DNA from: Rothia mucilaginosa
GTDB taxonomy: Bacteria > Actinomycetota > Actinomycetes > Actinomycetales > Micrococcaceae
DNA: 64,000 nucleotides
Direction of reading: 5' to 3'
NCBI RefSeq assembly: GCF_001548235.1
Contig: NZ_AP014938.1
Coordinates: forward strand, 1,984,001-2,048,000
Shown: positions 46,608 through 57,254 of the stretch, in pieces
How positions within the stretch are numbered: position 1 is the stretch's first letter
Layout: every line of letters starts with the position of its first letter
The notes under the pieces: model-generated
Seen by the model: only the letters and a program-made list of their open reading frames with translations
Told to the model about the DNA's origin: nothing
Database searches by the model: none
Translations under genes and position numbers: made by a program

Positions 46608-46647
46608 GCGGCGTTCCTTCCCCACAGCGGGGGAGGGGCGCCGCTTT
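46608..46647 (+). terminator. Terminator of fhs
   Basis: GCGGCGTTCCTTCCCC pairs imperfectly with GGGGAGGGGCGCCGC around ACAGCG, followed by TTT. Confidence 0.75.
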
Positions 46648-47576
46648 CCTGTGCTCCAGTGGTGGCAGGTACCGGGCGGCAGATGGGGTGAATGCCGGTG
46701 TGATTGCCAGTGAAAAGGCTGAGCATTGGGGTTTTGGGTGCTGAACGGTGCTGAATGGCGGGGGAGTGAAGGATAGTGGAACCCCTAGTGGAGGGGTCTT
46801 TCACCCTTTCCTTGAAGGCTTCCCGAGTGCCCCTCCGGAGGGCGGAATTGGTACGTGCTGGTTAATAATTGGGCTCTATTTATGCTTGAAAGTCAGTTTT
46901 TATTAAACAATCTGTAGAGATTGATTTTTTAGTGACACACTGTCTTGCATTTTGTGAAAATATGATATTGACTAGGTGTTTTATTTTTTGACAGGGGTTT
47001 CAATGGGTGTGCTCAGTGAACCTGAAGGCGGGGCTGCTGTTATCGTTTTGTTATAAAAGTTCTACTTTAGGGGGTGCCTAATGGGATCAAGCAGACCAAT
47101 TGATTTTTCCCTCGCGTGTATACCTGAACATGTTTTGAACAGTGTGCGGCACATTTTTTCCGTTTCATGAAGTTGCAAGAGCTTGAAGATAGTTTGACCT
47201 TAACCCTCTACTTCCGCGGAATACCGGGTTGAAACCGGGTATTAAGCCTTCAAAATTACTGAGTGTGAAGCTCAGGTTAAAGGTGCACTGAAGTGCCAAA
47301 TGAGGGAAAATCTAAAATTATTTTGAGTGAAATAAGTCACGCTAAAACTCGAAAAAAATGAAATTGGTACGTATGGATAGCCTAAAAAACAGCTATTTTT
47401 ATTACAGAACGATTACATTGAGGCGCGGGTCACTAAAACCGGCTCTCCGTACCAAATTGAGCGGTAAAACAGCCCCCAAAAAGTTCGCTACTATTGAGTC
47501 ATCAAGTAATCGTGAGATTTCCAAAGTCCTCGGGTTGCTTGTGTTTGAGTGAGTGATAGATACCCCTGGGTGTCAT
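46648..47576. other. AT-rich gene-free kilobase upstream of an orphan terminator
   Basis: From about 46860 to 47560 the GC content drops clearly, with TTTTTATT, TTTTTTAG and TTTTATTTTTTGACAG runs. No convincing gene: the only compact ORF (47358-47552, 64 residues, basic) has no ribosome-binding site or recognisable domain. It ends 25 nt before a strong terminator, so a small RNA or small protein gene could be present. Confidence 0.5.
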
Positions 47577-47616
47577 GAGAAGCGACTGCGTATCGATGCG
47601 CAGTCGCTTCTCTGTT
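47577..47616 (+). terminator. Orphan intrinsic terminator
   Basis: A perfect 14-bp stem GAGAAGCGACTGCG/CGCAGTCGCTTCTC with an 8-nt loop, followed by TGTTT. No recognised gene precedes it for almost 1 kb. Confidence 0.8.
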
Positions 47617-47689
47617 TAACTTTTGAATTTCGCTGCTTGAATTTCAATGGAGCCTCAGATAGGCGGGACCTTGGCTAGAGCCTGTACCG

Positions 47690-47795
47690 AACGTGCTCCA
47701 GAGTCTGTTCCGAAGGCGCCCTGAACATGCATCCCGAACATGCATCCCGCACATTCAACGCCGAATGCGCTCGGAATGCGCTCATAGGGAAGTGC
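47690..47795. repeat. Degenerate short tandem repeats (13-bp and 11-bp words)
   Basis: GAACATGCATCCC occurs twice in tandem (47724-47736 and 47737-47749), followed by related GCACATTCAACGCC and by GAATGCGCTCG/GAATGCGCTCA. Confidence 0.7.
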
Positions 47796-47841
47796 TCTAT
47801 ATGGGTGCCTGCCGCATCATGGGAGCCCCTACACTGGAACT

Positions 47842-48615
47842 ATGACTACTTACCCCGAACCCACCCTCATCTTTGAGAACCCCGAACTGACTGTCCGTGC
47901 GTTCAGCGTCTCTGAGATGGACAACAGCGTCTACCTCATCACCATGCGCGCCACCGGTGAGCAGGTGCTTATCGATCCCGCGGACGATGCAGAAGAACTC
48001 TACGCCTTCACTCTCGATGCGCTCCTGAATGACTGCCCGCAGCTCGAACTGGCAGACGGTGAAGAACGCCGCGTGCGCGTTATGGAGAGGGATGAGGACT
48101 TCAATTCCCTCAGGCCTCGCGCGATCGGTTTGACCGGCATCCTGGTCACTCACGGCCACTGGGACCACATTCGCGCTATTAAGGAGCTTGACCGCCTCAC
48201 CGGTGCCGTCACCTCCGCGGGTGCAGCTGACGCAGCCGCCATTAAGGAACAGGAAGACTACACTGTCGAAGAGGAGCTGACCGGCGGCGAAAGCTTCGAC
48301 TTCTATCTCTCTGACACCGTCATTCGTGCCCTGCACGTGCCCGGCCACACCCCCGGATCCATCGTCTACACCCTCGAAACCACCTGGGAAGACGGCACCC
48401 CCGCAACCCTGCTGTTCACCGGCGATACCCTCTTCCCCGGCGGTGTGGGTAAGACCGACTCCCCGCAGCAGTTCGGTGAGCTCTTCTCCAACGTGCTCGA
48501 AAAGCTCTTCGGCGGCTTCGAGGACGACGCTATCGTGCTGCCCGGCCACGGCCGCTCCACCACCCTCGGCGATGAGCGCCCCCACCTGGAAGACTGGGGA
48601 ACCCGCGGCTGGTAA
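47842..48615 (+). CDS. Metallo-beta-lactamase-fold hydrolase
   Basis: A protein of 257 residues with the binuclear metal site THGHWDHI (about 100), [14 protein letters not shown] and a C-terminal PGHG motif, as in glyoxalase-II-like hydrolases. The substrate is unknown. ATG 47842 lies six bases after TACACT (47830-47835) and has no Shine-Dalgarno sequence, which fits a leaderless mRNA. It is immediately upstream of uvrA, a neighbour pair common in actinobacteria, but a 139-bp gap and a new ribosome-binding site separate them. Confidence 0.88.
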   Translation: MTTYPEPTLIFENPELTVRAFSVSEMDNSVYLITMRATGEQVLIDPADDAEELYAFTLDALLNDCPQLELADGEERRVRVMERDEDFNSLRPRAIGLTGILVTHGHWDHIRAIKELDRLTGAVTSAGAADAAAIKEQEDYTVEEELTGGESFDFYLSDTVIRALHVPGHTPGSIVYTLETTWEDGTPATLLFTGDTLFPGGVGKTDSPQQFGELFSNVLEKLFGGFEDDAIVLPGHGRSTTLGDERPHLEDWGTRGW

Positions 48616-48754
48616 ATCGCCCCTGTCAACCCACCTCATATATCCGCCTCATATAAGTACTGCACCCTCATACCTTCACCTGCCGCATAATCCCGCTGGT
48701 GAAAGGTGTGAGGGTGTAGAATTTAAGTTCGAAGATAAGACGAAAGGATTTTCG

Positions 48755-51643
48755 ATGACACCCCGCCCGGCACACGGTAGCACCGCACTCAAAGCGAACG
48801 ATCTGACCAGCATCCGGGTTCAGGGTGCCCGCGAAAACAACCTCAAGAACGTAGACCTCACCATTCCGCGTGATGCGATGGTCGTCTTCACCGGCCTCTC
48901 CGGCTCCGGTAAGTCCTCCCTCGCCTTCGACACCATCTTCGCGGAAGGTCAGCGCCGCTACGTTGAGTCGCTGTCCTCCTATGCGCGTATGTTCCTCGGA
49001 CAGGTCGATAAGCCCGATGTAGACTTCATCGAGGGCCTCTCCCCGGCGGTGTCTATCGACCAGAAGTCCACCTCCAAGAACCCGCGCTCAACCGTCGGTA
49101 CTATCACCGAAATCTACGACTACATGCGTCTGCTCTGGGCACGTATCGGTCACCCGCACTGCCCTGTCTGCGGTGAAGAAATCACCCAGCAGACCCCGCA
49201 GCAGATCGTGGACATTCTGCAGGAATACCCCGAACGCACCCGCCTGCAAATCCTCGCGCCCGTCGTCAGCGCACGTAAGGGCGAGTTCGTGGACCTCTTC
49301 AAGGACCTGCTCACCCAGGGCTATTCGCGTGCCCGCGTGGACGGCCAAACCGTGCAGCTCTCCGACCCGCCCAAGCTCGCCAAGCAGTACAAGCACACCA
49401 TCGAGGTGGTCGTCGACCGCATCGTCATTAAGGACGGTATTCACCAGCGCCTCACCGACTCCATCGAAACCGCGCTCAAACTCGCCGACGGCCGCGTGCT
49501 CATCGACTTCGTGGACCGCGAGCAGGACGACCCCGAACGCACCCGCTCCTTCAGCGAAAACCTCGCCTGCCCCAACAACCACCCGCTGCAGATCGACACC
49601 ATCGAACCGCGCGCCTTCTCCTTCAACTCGCCGTTCGGCGCATGTAGCGCCTGCGACGGCATCGGCTCGCGCCTGGAAGTAGACACCGAACTGCTCGTAC
49701 CCAACCCCGACCTGACCCTCGGCGAGGGCGCTATCGCCCCCTGGTCGCAGGGCAAAGCAACCACCGAATACTGGCTGCGCCTGCTCGCAGGCCTGGGGGA
49801 GGAGCTCGGCTTCGACCTGAACACCCCCTTCAAGGACCTGCCCGCCAAGACCCGCGCCGCCATCCTGGACGGCAAGGACTACAAGGTTGAGGTGTCCTAC
49901 CGCAACCGATTCGGCCGCGAACGCCGCTACACCTCCGGATTCGAGGGCGTGAAGGCGTACATCAAGCGCAAGCACGAAGAAACCGAATCGGACTTCGCCC
50001 GCGACCGCTACGAACAGTACATGCGCCAGGTCCCCTGCCCCTCCTGCGGTGGCGCGCGCCTGAACCCGACCATCCTGGGCGTGAAGGTCGGCGGCAAGTC
50101 CATCGCAGACATTACCGACCTGTCCCTGGCTGACGCACTTAGCTTTGTGCGCGGCCTGCAGCTGACCGCCCGCGAAGCCAAGATTGGTGAGCAGGTCCTC
50201 AAAGAAATTGATGCCCGCCTGCAATTCCTGCTGGACGTGGGTCTGGACTACCTGACCCTCTCACGCTCCGCCGGTACGCTTTCCGGCGGTGAGGCGCAGC
50301 GCATCCGCCTGGCAACCCAGATCGGTTCGGGCCTGGTCGGTGTGCTGTACGTGCTCGACGAGCCCTCCATCGGCCTGCACCAGCGCGATAACCGCCGCCT
50401 CATCGAAACCTTGACCAAGCTGCGCGATATGGGCAACACGCTTATCGTGGTTGAGCACGACGAAGACACCATGCGCGAAGCCGACTGGATCGTGGATGTA
50501 GGACCCGGCGCCGGCGAGCACGGTGGCGAAATCGTACACTCCGGCAGCTTTGAGGAGCTGCTGAAGAACACCAAGTCCATTACCGGCGACTACATGGCTG
50601 GCCGCCGCAGCATTGAGGTACCCGCATCCCGCCGCCCCGTGGACAAGAAGCGTCAGCTGACCGTGCGCGGCGCCCGCGAAAACAACCTCAAGAACGTGAC
50701 CGTGTCCTTCCCGCTGGGCGTGTTCACCGCGGTGACCGGTGTATCCGGCTCGGGTAAGTCCACCCTCGTCAACGACATTCTGTACACCTCCCTGGCGAAC
50801 AAGCTCAACGGCGCCAAGCAGGTACCCGGCCGCCACAAGAGCATCGACGGCCTGGAACACCTGGACAAGGTCATTCACGTGGACCAGTCGCCCATCGGCC
50901 GCACCCCGCGCTCGAACCCCGCCACCTACACCGGCGTGTTCGACCACATCCGCAAGCTGTTCGCAGAGACCAGCGAAGCGAAAATGCGCGGCTACACCCC
51001 CGGCCGATTCTCCTTCAACGTCAAGGGCGGCCGCTGCGAGGACTGCTCCGGCGACGGCACCCTGAAGATTGAAATGAACTTCCTGCCGGACGTTTACGTG
51101 CCCTGCGAAACCTGCCACGGTAAGCGCTACAACCGCGAAACCCTCGAGGTGCACTACAAGGGCAAGACCATCGCCGACGTACTCGAAATGCCCGTGGAAG
51201 AGGCCGCCGAGTTCTTCGCCGCGTTCACCCCGATTGCGCGCCACCTGAACACCCTCGTGGACGTGGGCCTGGGCTACATTCGCCTGGGCCAGCCTGCGAC
51301 CACCCTCTCCGGCGGTGAGGCGCAGCGTGTGAAGCTCGCAACTGAACTGCAGAAGCGCTCCAACGGCCGCTCCATCTACGTGCTGGACGAGCCGACCACC
51401 GGCCTGCACTTTGAAGACATCCGCAAGCTGCTCGCCGTGCTGCAATCGCTGGTTGACAAGGGCAATAGCGTTATCACCATCGAGCACAACCTGGACGTGG
51501 TCAAGTGCGCCGACTGGATTATCGACATGGGCCCCGAGGGCGGTAGCGGCGGCGGCACCGTGATCGCTGAGGGCACCCCGGAACAGGTGGCTCAGGTGAA
51601 GGGCTCGCACACCGGCGCGTTCCTTGCTGAGATCCTGAACTAG
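48755..51643 (+). CDS. uvrA: Excinuclease ABC subunit A
   Basis: A protein of 962 residues with two ABC ATPase halves: Walker [11 protein letters not shown] and [10 protein letters not shown], signature LSGGEAQRI and LSGGEAQRV, plus zinc modules (CPVC/CSAC and CEDC/CETC). It recognises damaged DNA and loads UvrB in nucleotide excision repair. ATG 48755 has AAAGGA 8 nt upstream; the open frame extends upstream into the preceding gene but not as a real start. The gene is followed 28 bp later by a GNAT protein gene. Confidence 0.97.
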   Translation: MTPRPAHGSTALKANDLTSIRVQGARENNLKNVDLTIPRDAMVVFTGLSGSGKSSLAFDTIFAEGQRRYVESLSSYARMFLGQVDKPDVDFIEGLSPAVSIDQKSTSKNPRSTVGTITEIYDYMRLLWARIGHPHCPVCGEEITQQTPQQIVDILQEYPERTRLQILAPVVSARKGEFVDLFKDLLTQGYSRARVDGQTVQLSDPPKLAKQYKHTIEVVVDRIVIKDGIHQRLTDSIETALKLADGRVLIDFVDREQDDPERTRSFSENLACPNNHPLQIDTIEPRAFSFNSPFGACSACDGIGSRLEVDTELLVPNPDLTLGEGAIAPWSQGKATTEYWLRLLAGLGEELGFDLNTPFKDLPAKTRAAILDGKDYKVEVSYRNRFGRERRYTSGFEGVKAYIKRKHEETESDFARDRYEQYMRQVPCPSCGGARLNPTILGVKVGGKSIADITDLSLADALSFVRGLQLTAREAKIGEQVLKEIDARLQFLLDVGLDYLTLSRSAGTLSGGEAQRIRLATQIGSGLVGVLYVLDEPSIGLHQRDNRRLIETLTKLRDMGNTLIVVEHDEDTMREADWIVDVGPGAGEHGGEIVHSGSFEELLKNTKSITGDYMAGRRSIEVPASRRPVDKKRQLTVRGARENNLKNVTVSFPLGVFTAVTGVSGSGKSTLVNDILYTSLANKLNGAKQVPGRHKSIDGLEHLDKVIHVDQSPIGRTPRSNPATYTGVFDHIRKLFAETSEAKMRGYTPGRFSFNVKGGRCEDCSGDGTLKIEMNFLPDVYVPCETCHGKRYNRETLEVHYKGKTIADVLEMPVEEAAEFFAAFTPIARHLNTLVDVGLGYIRLGQPATTLSGGEAQRVKLATELQKRSNGRSIYVLDEPTTGLHFEDIRKLLAVLQSLVDKGNSVITIEHNLDVVKCADWIIDMGPEGGSGGGTVIAEGTPEQVAQVKGSHTGAFLAEILN

Positions 51644-51671
51644 TCGAGAACTTGAACCAGAGGAAACCTAC

Positions 51672-52826
51672 GTGACTGATACTCAAGGAACCGCACCTGC
51701 CCGGGGAGCTCAGGCAATCCGGGGCGCTGTGAACCGTGGCCCTGTGAACCGCGGCGCTGTGACCACAGCGGACCGTGCCCGGCACATCCTGCACACCCAG
51801 CTGGAGGCGGACTTCTGCCAGGCACCCGGATCGATTAGCCGCGCCCTCGAAGAGCTACGCGACTACCCGGAAGCCGAGAGCCTGCCGCTACTCGCCACCG
51901 TGCAGCCTCCCTCCGAAAAGATGGGTGCCGCACGCCGCCGCAACGACGACATCTGGGAGCTGCGCGTCGCCAACTACGCGAGCGTCGGAATTCTCTGCGC
52001 CAAGCATCCGCGCGTGCTGGAGAAGGCCATCGACTACATGCTAGGCGACCAGTCGAACTGGCTGGGCGACTACGCGCAGCTGCGCCAGCTCAACGAACTG
52101 CTCACCCCCTACACCCAGCAGGTCAGCGGCACGAGCATTTACTACACGCCCGGCCGCGCCCTGCTGAACTCGGTCGTACCCGAGGGTGTGCAGGCGCAGG
52201 AAGTGAAGTGCGCCGTGCCCGGTGTGGGTATGATGCGCCGCGTTGACCCCGCCGAGCTGAAGGCTGCGCTGCTTGCCGAAATCACCGGCGAGCGCACCAT
52301 CCGCAGGGAGGCAAACGCCTCCGCGGGTGCGCTTGAAGTTGATCCGGAAGACACGGAGGCGCGCGTAACCCGCCTGCGCGTGGAGCTGCTGGACGCTGAG
52401 CAGTTTGAGCGCTTCCGCGGGGATAAGCGCTACTCGAACGCGCTGGGCTTTAGTGTGACCCGCCCGGATGTGCTGGTGCTCGCCGCATACCAGGTGGAGG
52501 AGAACGCATCTAAGGCATCTGAAGTAGCCGCGGCGGGGGAGAGCACCCCTGCGCTCGCAGACCCTATCGCTATGGTCGGCATGAGCGACGATTCGCCGAT
52601 TATGCGCCAGATCGGTATTGATGTGTTGCCCGCCTGGCGCGGTGCCGGCATCGCCAGCGTGCTGGTGCGTGATGCGGCACGCCTGACCCTGGCGGAAGGG
52701 TACCTGCCGTTCTACGGTACGAGCCCCTCGCACATGCTGTCGCAGAGGGTTGCGATGAATGCCGGGTTGGTGCCGACCTGGTGGGAGTATGTCTCTACCA
52801 GCCTGAACGACCTACCTATGGACTAG
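51672..52826 (+). CDS. GNAT-family acetyltransferase
   Basis: A protein of 384 residues. The C-terminal part has an acetyl-CoA-binding helix motif (DVLPAWRGAGIASVLVRDAARL) and GYLPFYGTSPSHMLSQRVAMNAGL, typical of GNAT enzymes. The middle and N-terminal parts are unassigned. Residues about 17-30 contain a small imperfect repeat (GAVNRGPVNRGAV) from a local DNA duplication. The start is GTG 51672 behind AGAGGAAA. It is 28 bp after uvrA and probably co-transcribed. The substrate is unknown. Confidence 0.78.
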   Translation: MTDTQGTAPARGAQAIRGAVNRGPVNRGAVTTADRARHILHTQLEADFCQAPGSISRALEELRDYPEAESLPLLATVQPPSEKMGAARRRNDDIWELRVANYASVGILCAKHPRVLEKAIDYMLGDQSNWLGDYAQLRQLNELLTPYTQQVSGTSIYYTPGRALLNSVVPEGVQAQEVKCAVPGVGMMRRVDPAELKAALLAEITGERTIRREANASAGALEVDPEDTEARVTRLRVELLDAEQFERFRGDKRYSNALGFSVTRPDVLVLAAYQVEENASKASEVAAAGESTPALADPIAMVGMSDDSPIMRQIGIDVLPAWRGAGIASVLVRDAARLTLAEGYLPFYGTSPSHMLSQRVAMNAGLVPTWWEYVSTSLNDLPMD

Positions 52827-52866
52827 ATTTGCCCGTTCGCCCGCGCTAGGCATAACGGACATGCGC

Positions 52867-52902
52867 AAAAGCCCCCGAGATTTGGAGTCTCGGAGGCTTT
52901 TT
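52867..52902. terminator. Bidirectional terminator after the GNAT gene
   Basis: AAAAGCCCCCGAGA pairs with TCTCGGAGGCTTTTT (one mismatch), flanked by A and T runs. It serves both convergent genes. Confidence 0.85.
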
Positions 52903-52904
52903 AT

Positions 52905-54509
<1,605 letters not shown>

Positions 54510-54603
54510 CTAGCGGAGGGGGTGGGGGATTACTAGGTTTTAGCTACCCGGGTGGACATTTCCGTATTGTGGGGAGGCGTAGGAGCTGTGGCGGGCGTAA
54601 CCG

Positions 54604-54616
54604 TAAAATAGGAACG
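54604..54616 (+). promoter_or_regulatory. -10 hexamer TAAAAT six bases before a GTG start
   Basis: TAAAAT (54604-54609), then six bases, then GTG 54616: the leaderless pattern seen at several other genes in this window. Confidence 0.5.
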
Positions 54617-55314
54617 TGCAGATTATTCGAGAGACCGGCCCCGAGTCCGGCGATATCCTCATTCACCACGACCAGACGGTGCAGATGCTCCGCGAGGTGG
54701 CAAGCGGGCAGCGTGAAGCCACCCTACGCATGTATCAGCCGAACCCGACGGTTGCGTTCGGCCGCCGTGACGAACTGAACCCCGGCTTTGCGGATGCCTC
54801 CGCGGCGTGCGCCGAGCACGGTTTCGAGATGCTGGTACGCAAGGTCGGCGGGCACGCCGCCGCCTACCATCAGGGGTGCCTGGTCGTGGACCATTTTCAG
54901 CCCGCCTCCGACGCGCGAAGCGGCAACACCCTACGCTATGAACTGTTTGGTTCCATGTACGCGCAGGCGCTACGCGAAGTCGGCGTGGACGCGCGCATGG
55001 GCGAGATCCCGGGGGAGTACTGCCCCGGCGAGTATTCGGTGCACGCGCAGCTTCCCGCCTCCGCAGGTGGTGGCCGCATTAAACTGGTCGGCACCGCCCA
55101 GCGTGTGGTGACCGGCGGCTGGTGGTTCAGCACCGGCATCGTGGTCTCCGATTCTGCACCCCTGCGGGCGGTCACCGCGGATGTGTACCGTGCCCTCGGC
55201 ATGGACCTGGACCCCGCCACGGTGGGTGCGGCGCAGGACGCGAACCCCGAGCTACTCATGGAAGACCTGGAAGACGCCATCGTTGAGGTGTACGCTCAAA
55301 ACGGTTTTTGCTGA
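54616..55314 (+). CDS. Lipoate-protein ligase A-like protein
   Basis: A protein of 232 residues of the biotin/lipoate ligase fold: PNPTVAFGRRDELNPGF, LVRKVGGHAAAYHQGCLVVDHF (the family R-x-x-GG-x-A-x-x-H region) and GGRIKLVGTAQRVVTGGWWFS with the conserved lysine. It could attach or transfer lipoyl or octanoyl groups, but some relatives have other acyl-transfer roles. The start is GTG 54616; no good Shine-Dalgarno sequence, in line with a leaderless mRNA. Divergent from the glycosidase gene. Confidence 0.82.
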   Translation: MQIIRETGPESGDILIHHDQTVQMLREVASGQREATLRMYQPNPTVAFGRRDELNPGFADASAACAEHGFEMLVRKVGGHAAAYHQGCLVVDHFQPASDARSGNTLRYELFGSMYAQALREVGVDARMGEIPGEYCPGEYSVHAQLPASAGGGRIKLVGTAQRVVTGGWWFSTGIVVSDSAPLRAVTADVYRALGMDLDPATVGAAQDANPELLMEDLEDAIVEVYAQNGFC

Positions 55315-55440
55315 GTGATACGCTGGGCGGATTTCACTCATTTTTATCCCTGACTTTACCCATAGACTTTTACCCCTAACCCACCCCGAATTACCCCCCC
55401 CACCTGAAGCACTATCCCCACCTGAAGCGAAGGAGCATCC

Positions 55441-56331
55441 ATGCGTTGGGCACAGATTAAGGACTCGAAGGGCAGCCGCGCGGTCTGCTTCTTTGAAGAG
55501 ACCGTGTACGAGCTTCCGGCGAAGCTCAGCCCGCTACTGAATTTCTACAGCCGGTTCCGCCTGAACTTTGGCGACCCGAAGAACGCCCTGGCGATTCTGA
55601 AGGAGAACGGCGCGACCGTCATGGGTCACGGTGAGGAGCTGTGGAACTCCCTGCCCTTTATTCGCCCGCTGGATAAGCCCGGCAAGATTGTGTGCGCGGG
55701 CCTGAACTATCGCGACCACGCCGCGGAAATGAACCTTGAGGTGCCCGAGCATCCGGCGCTGTTCGCGAAGTTCCCGAACGCGCTGATTGGCCCCGGCGAG
55801 CAGATCCGCATGCCCGCCGATGACGGCACCGGCAGCACGAAAATCGACTGGGAGGTTGAGCTGTGCCTGGTCGTGGGCGCTCGCCTGCGTAACGCCACGG
55901 AGGAGCAGGCGCTCGAGGCGCTGATGGGCTACACGGTCATGAACGATGTGTCGGTGCGTGACTGGCAGGGCCGTTCCTCGGAGTGGTTCCAGGGCAAGAA
56001 CTGGGATGCGATGACCCCGTTCGGTCCGGTGATTGTGAGCCCCGATGAGGTTGACCCGGTTGCCGGCCTGGAGCTGGTGTGCGAGGTGGACGGCGTGGTG
56101 CGTCAGCGCGGCACGACGGCGGATATGGTGTTCACCCCGGCGCAGCTGCTGTCTTATATTTCGCGGTTCATGACCCTGGAGCCGGGCGATCTGGTGGCGA
56201 CGGGTACCCCGGCGGGGGTTGGCTTGTCGCTGCATCCGCGTCAGTGGTTGAAGCCGGGCCAGACGGTGCGCACCCGCATTGAGGGTATTGGCGAGTTGGT
56301 GAATGTCTGCTCGGAGGCGGGCGCCCTGTAG
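55441..56331 (+). CDS. Fumarylacetoacetate hydrolase family protein
   Basis: A protein of 296 residues. The C-terminal FAH domain carries IVCAGLNYRDHAAEM, FAKFPNALIGPGEQI, the metal-binding KIDWEVELCLVVG, NDVSVRDWQ and GDLVATGTPAGVG. Family members hydrolyse or decarboxylate oxo-acids such as acylpyruvates or oxaloacetate. AAGGAG lies 6 nt before ATG 55441. The upstream spacer holds a CCCCACCTGAAGC duplication (about 55399-55430). The gene ends in a short spacer of degenerate repeats. Confidence 0.9.
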   Translation: MRWAQIKDSKGSRAVCFFEETVYELPAKLSPLLNFYSRFRLNFGDPKNALAILKENGATVMGHGEELWNSLPFIRPLDKPGKIVCAGLNYRDHAAEMNLEVPEHPALFAKFPNALIGPGEQIRMPADDGTGSTKIDWEVELCLVVGARLRNATEEQALEALMGYTVMNDVSVRDWQGRSSEWFQGKNWDAMTPFGPVIVSPDEVDPVAGLELVCEVDGVVRQRGTTADMVFTPAQLLSYISRFMTLEPGDLVATGTPAGVGLSLHPRQWLKPGQTVRTRIEGIGELVNVCSEAGAL

Positions 56332-56334
56332 CTA

Positions 56335-56440
56335 TCCGGTAGCCCTGCGGGTGGTTCTGCGGGTGGCCCTGTAGTTATCGGGCAGCTCTGCGAGCAATCG
56401 CGATTGAACCCATGTGAACCCACGTGAACCCACTGAGGCG
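56335..56440. repeat. Degenerate 10-12 bp tandem repeats after the FAH gene
   Basis: Variants of CCTGCGGGTGG occur near 56346-56380, then three GTGAACCCAY words about 10 bp apart (56407-56433). Confidence 0.6.
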
Positions 56441-56495
56441 TCTGCGGTGCCTGCTATTGGGTGCACTAGAAGGCACCCATAAATGAATACTTATG

Positions 56496-56534
56496 CACCC
56501 CGCATGTGTTTTTGAGGCACATGCGGGGTGTTTC
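56496..56534 (+). terminator. Terminator of the FAH-family gene
   Basis: A perfect 13-bp stem CACCCCGCATGTG/CACATGCGGGGTG followed by TTTCT. Confidence 0.85.
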
Positions 56535-57254
56535 TATACCTTTTTAAAGCTCCCGGTGGGTGGCTTGGATTTCTTGGAATGCACGGCGAAGAGCGTCCTG
56601 TGCGGGGGAGTGTGGCGCATGCATGGTTACACGCTGCCAAACACACAAAAACTTTAAGATTTGACCTAAATCTTAGGGTTTTGGGTGGGTTTTGTGGGTC
56701 TATAGGGGTGAAGCAAGGGGGTTCCTATGGGCGCGGCCCCTGCTTGAAAGTTGCTGATCTGGCATACGGGAGCCCCTGTTTCGGTGATTGAGACCATATC
56801 TACCCCGGTGCAGAATCTCAAATTGTGGTCACGTGTGAGGAATTCAACAGGGGGTTTCGGCGCGTCATTCCGAGAAGTTTGTGGTTGAAGGTTTAGTTTT
56901 CCGTGCGCAATTTTCGTTTTTCTCAAGTTACCCTTGCTCGACTAGGGGTAAAACTCGAACACTGCGGTGCAAATTTTGAGAGACTGAACATCTACTTAGT
57001 GCACACAGGTGTAAAGAAATATGAGTCTAAACCTGAACTTTTAGCAAAAAATCGGTGCCCCAAGTCACAAACTCGTTTTGCGTTCGCCCCAAAGACTATG
57101 TAGGGTATGGGGATTATCTGAGAGTTTCCTGAAAATTCCTGCCAGAAGATCAGGACCCACCCGGGCACACCCTCAGATGCATATTTCACTCACGTCCGTG
57201 TTTGTTCATACAAACGCACTCACTCAAACAAGCCGACACGAACGGAAGAAAAAC
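56535..57254. promoter_or_regulatory. Gene-free upstream region of the large secreted protein
   Basis: About 720 bp, AT-richer in its right half. It contains a palindrome at 56655-56675 (arms TAAGATTT/AAATCTTA, 5-nt centre). No coding frame is convincing. The promoter of the gene at 57255 should lie near the right end. Confidence 0.5.
56655..56675. repeat. 21-bp palindrome (8-bp perfect arms)
   Basis: TAAGATTT, GACCT, AAATCTTA. AT-rich and in the upstream region of the secreted-protein gene, about 600 bp from its start; candidate operator. Confidence 0.5.

Noticed and set aside
48616..48754. LexA (SOS) box before uvrA
   Set aside because: Only a half-site-like GTTCGAA is present; no match to the full actinobacterial palindrome.
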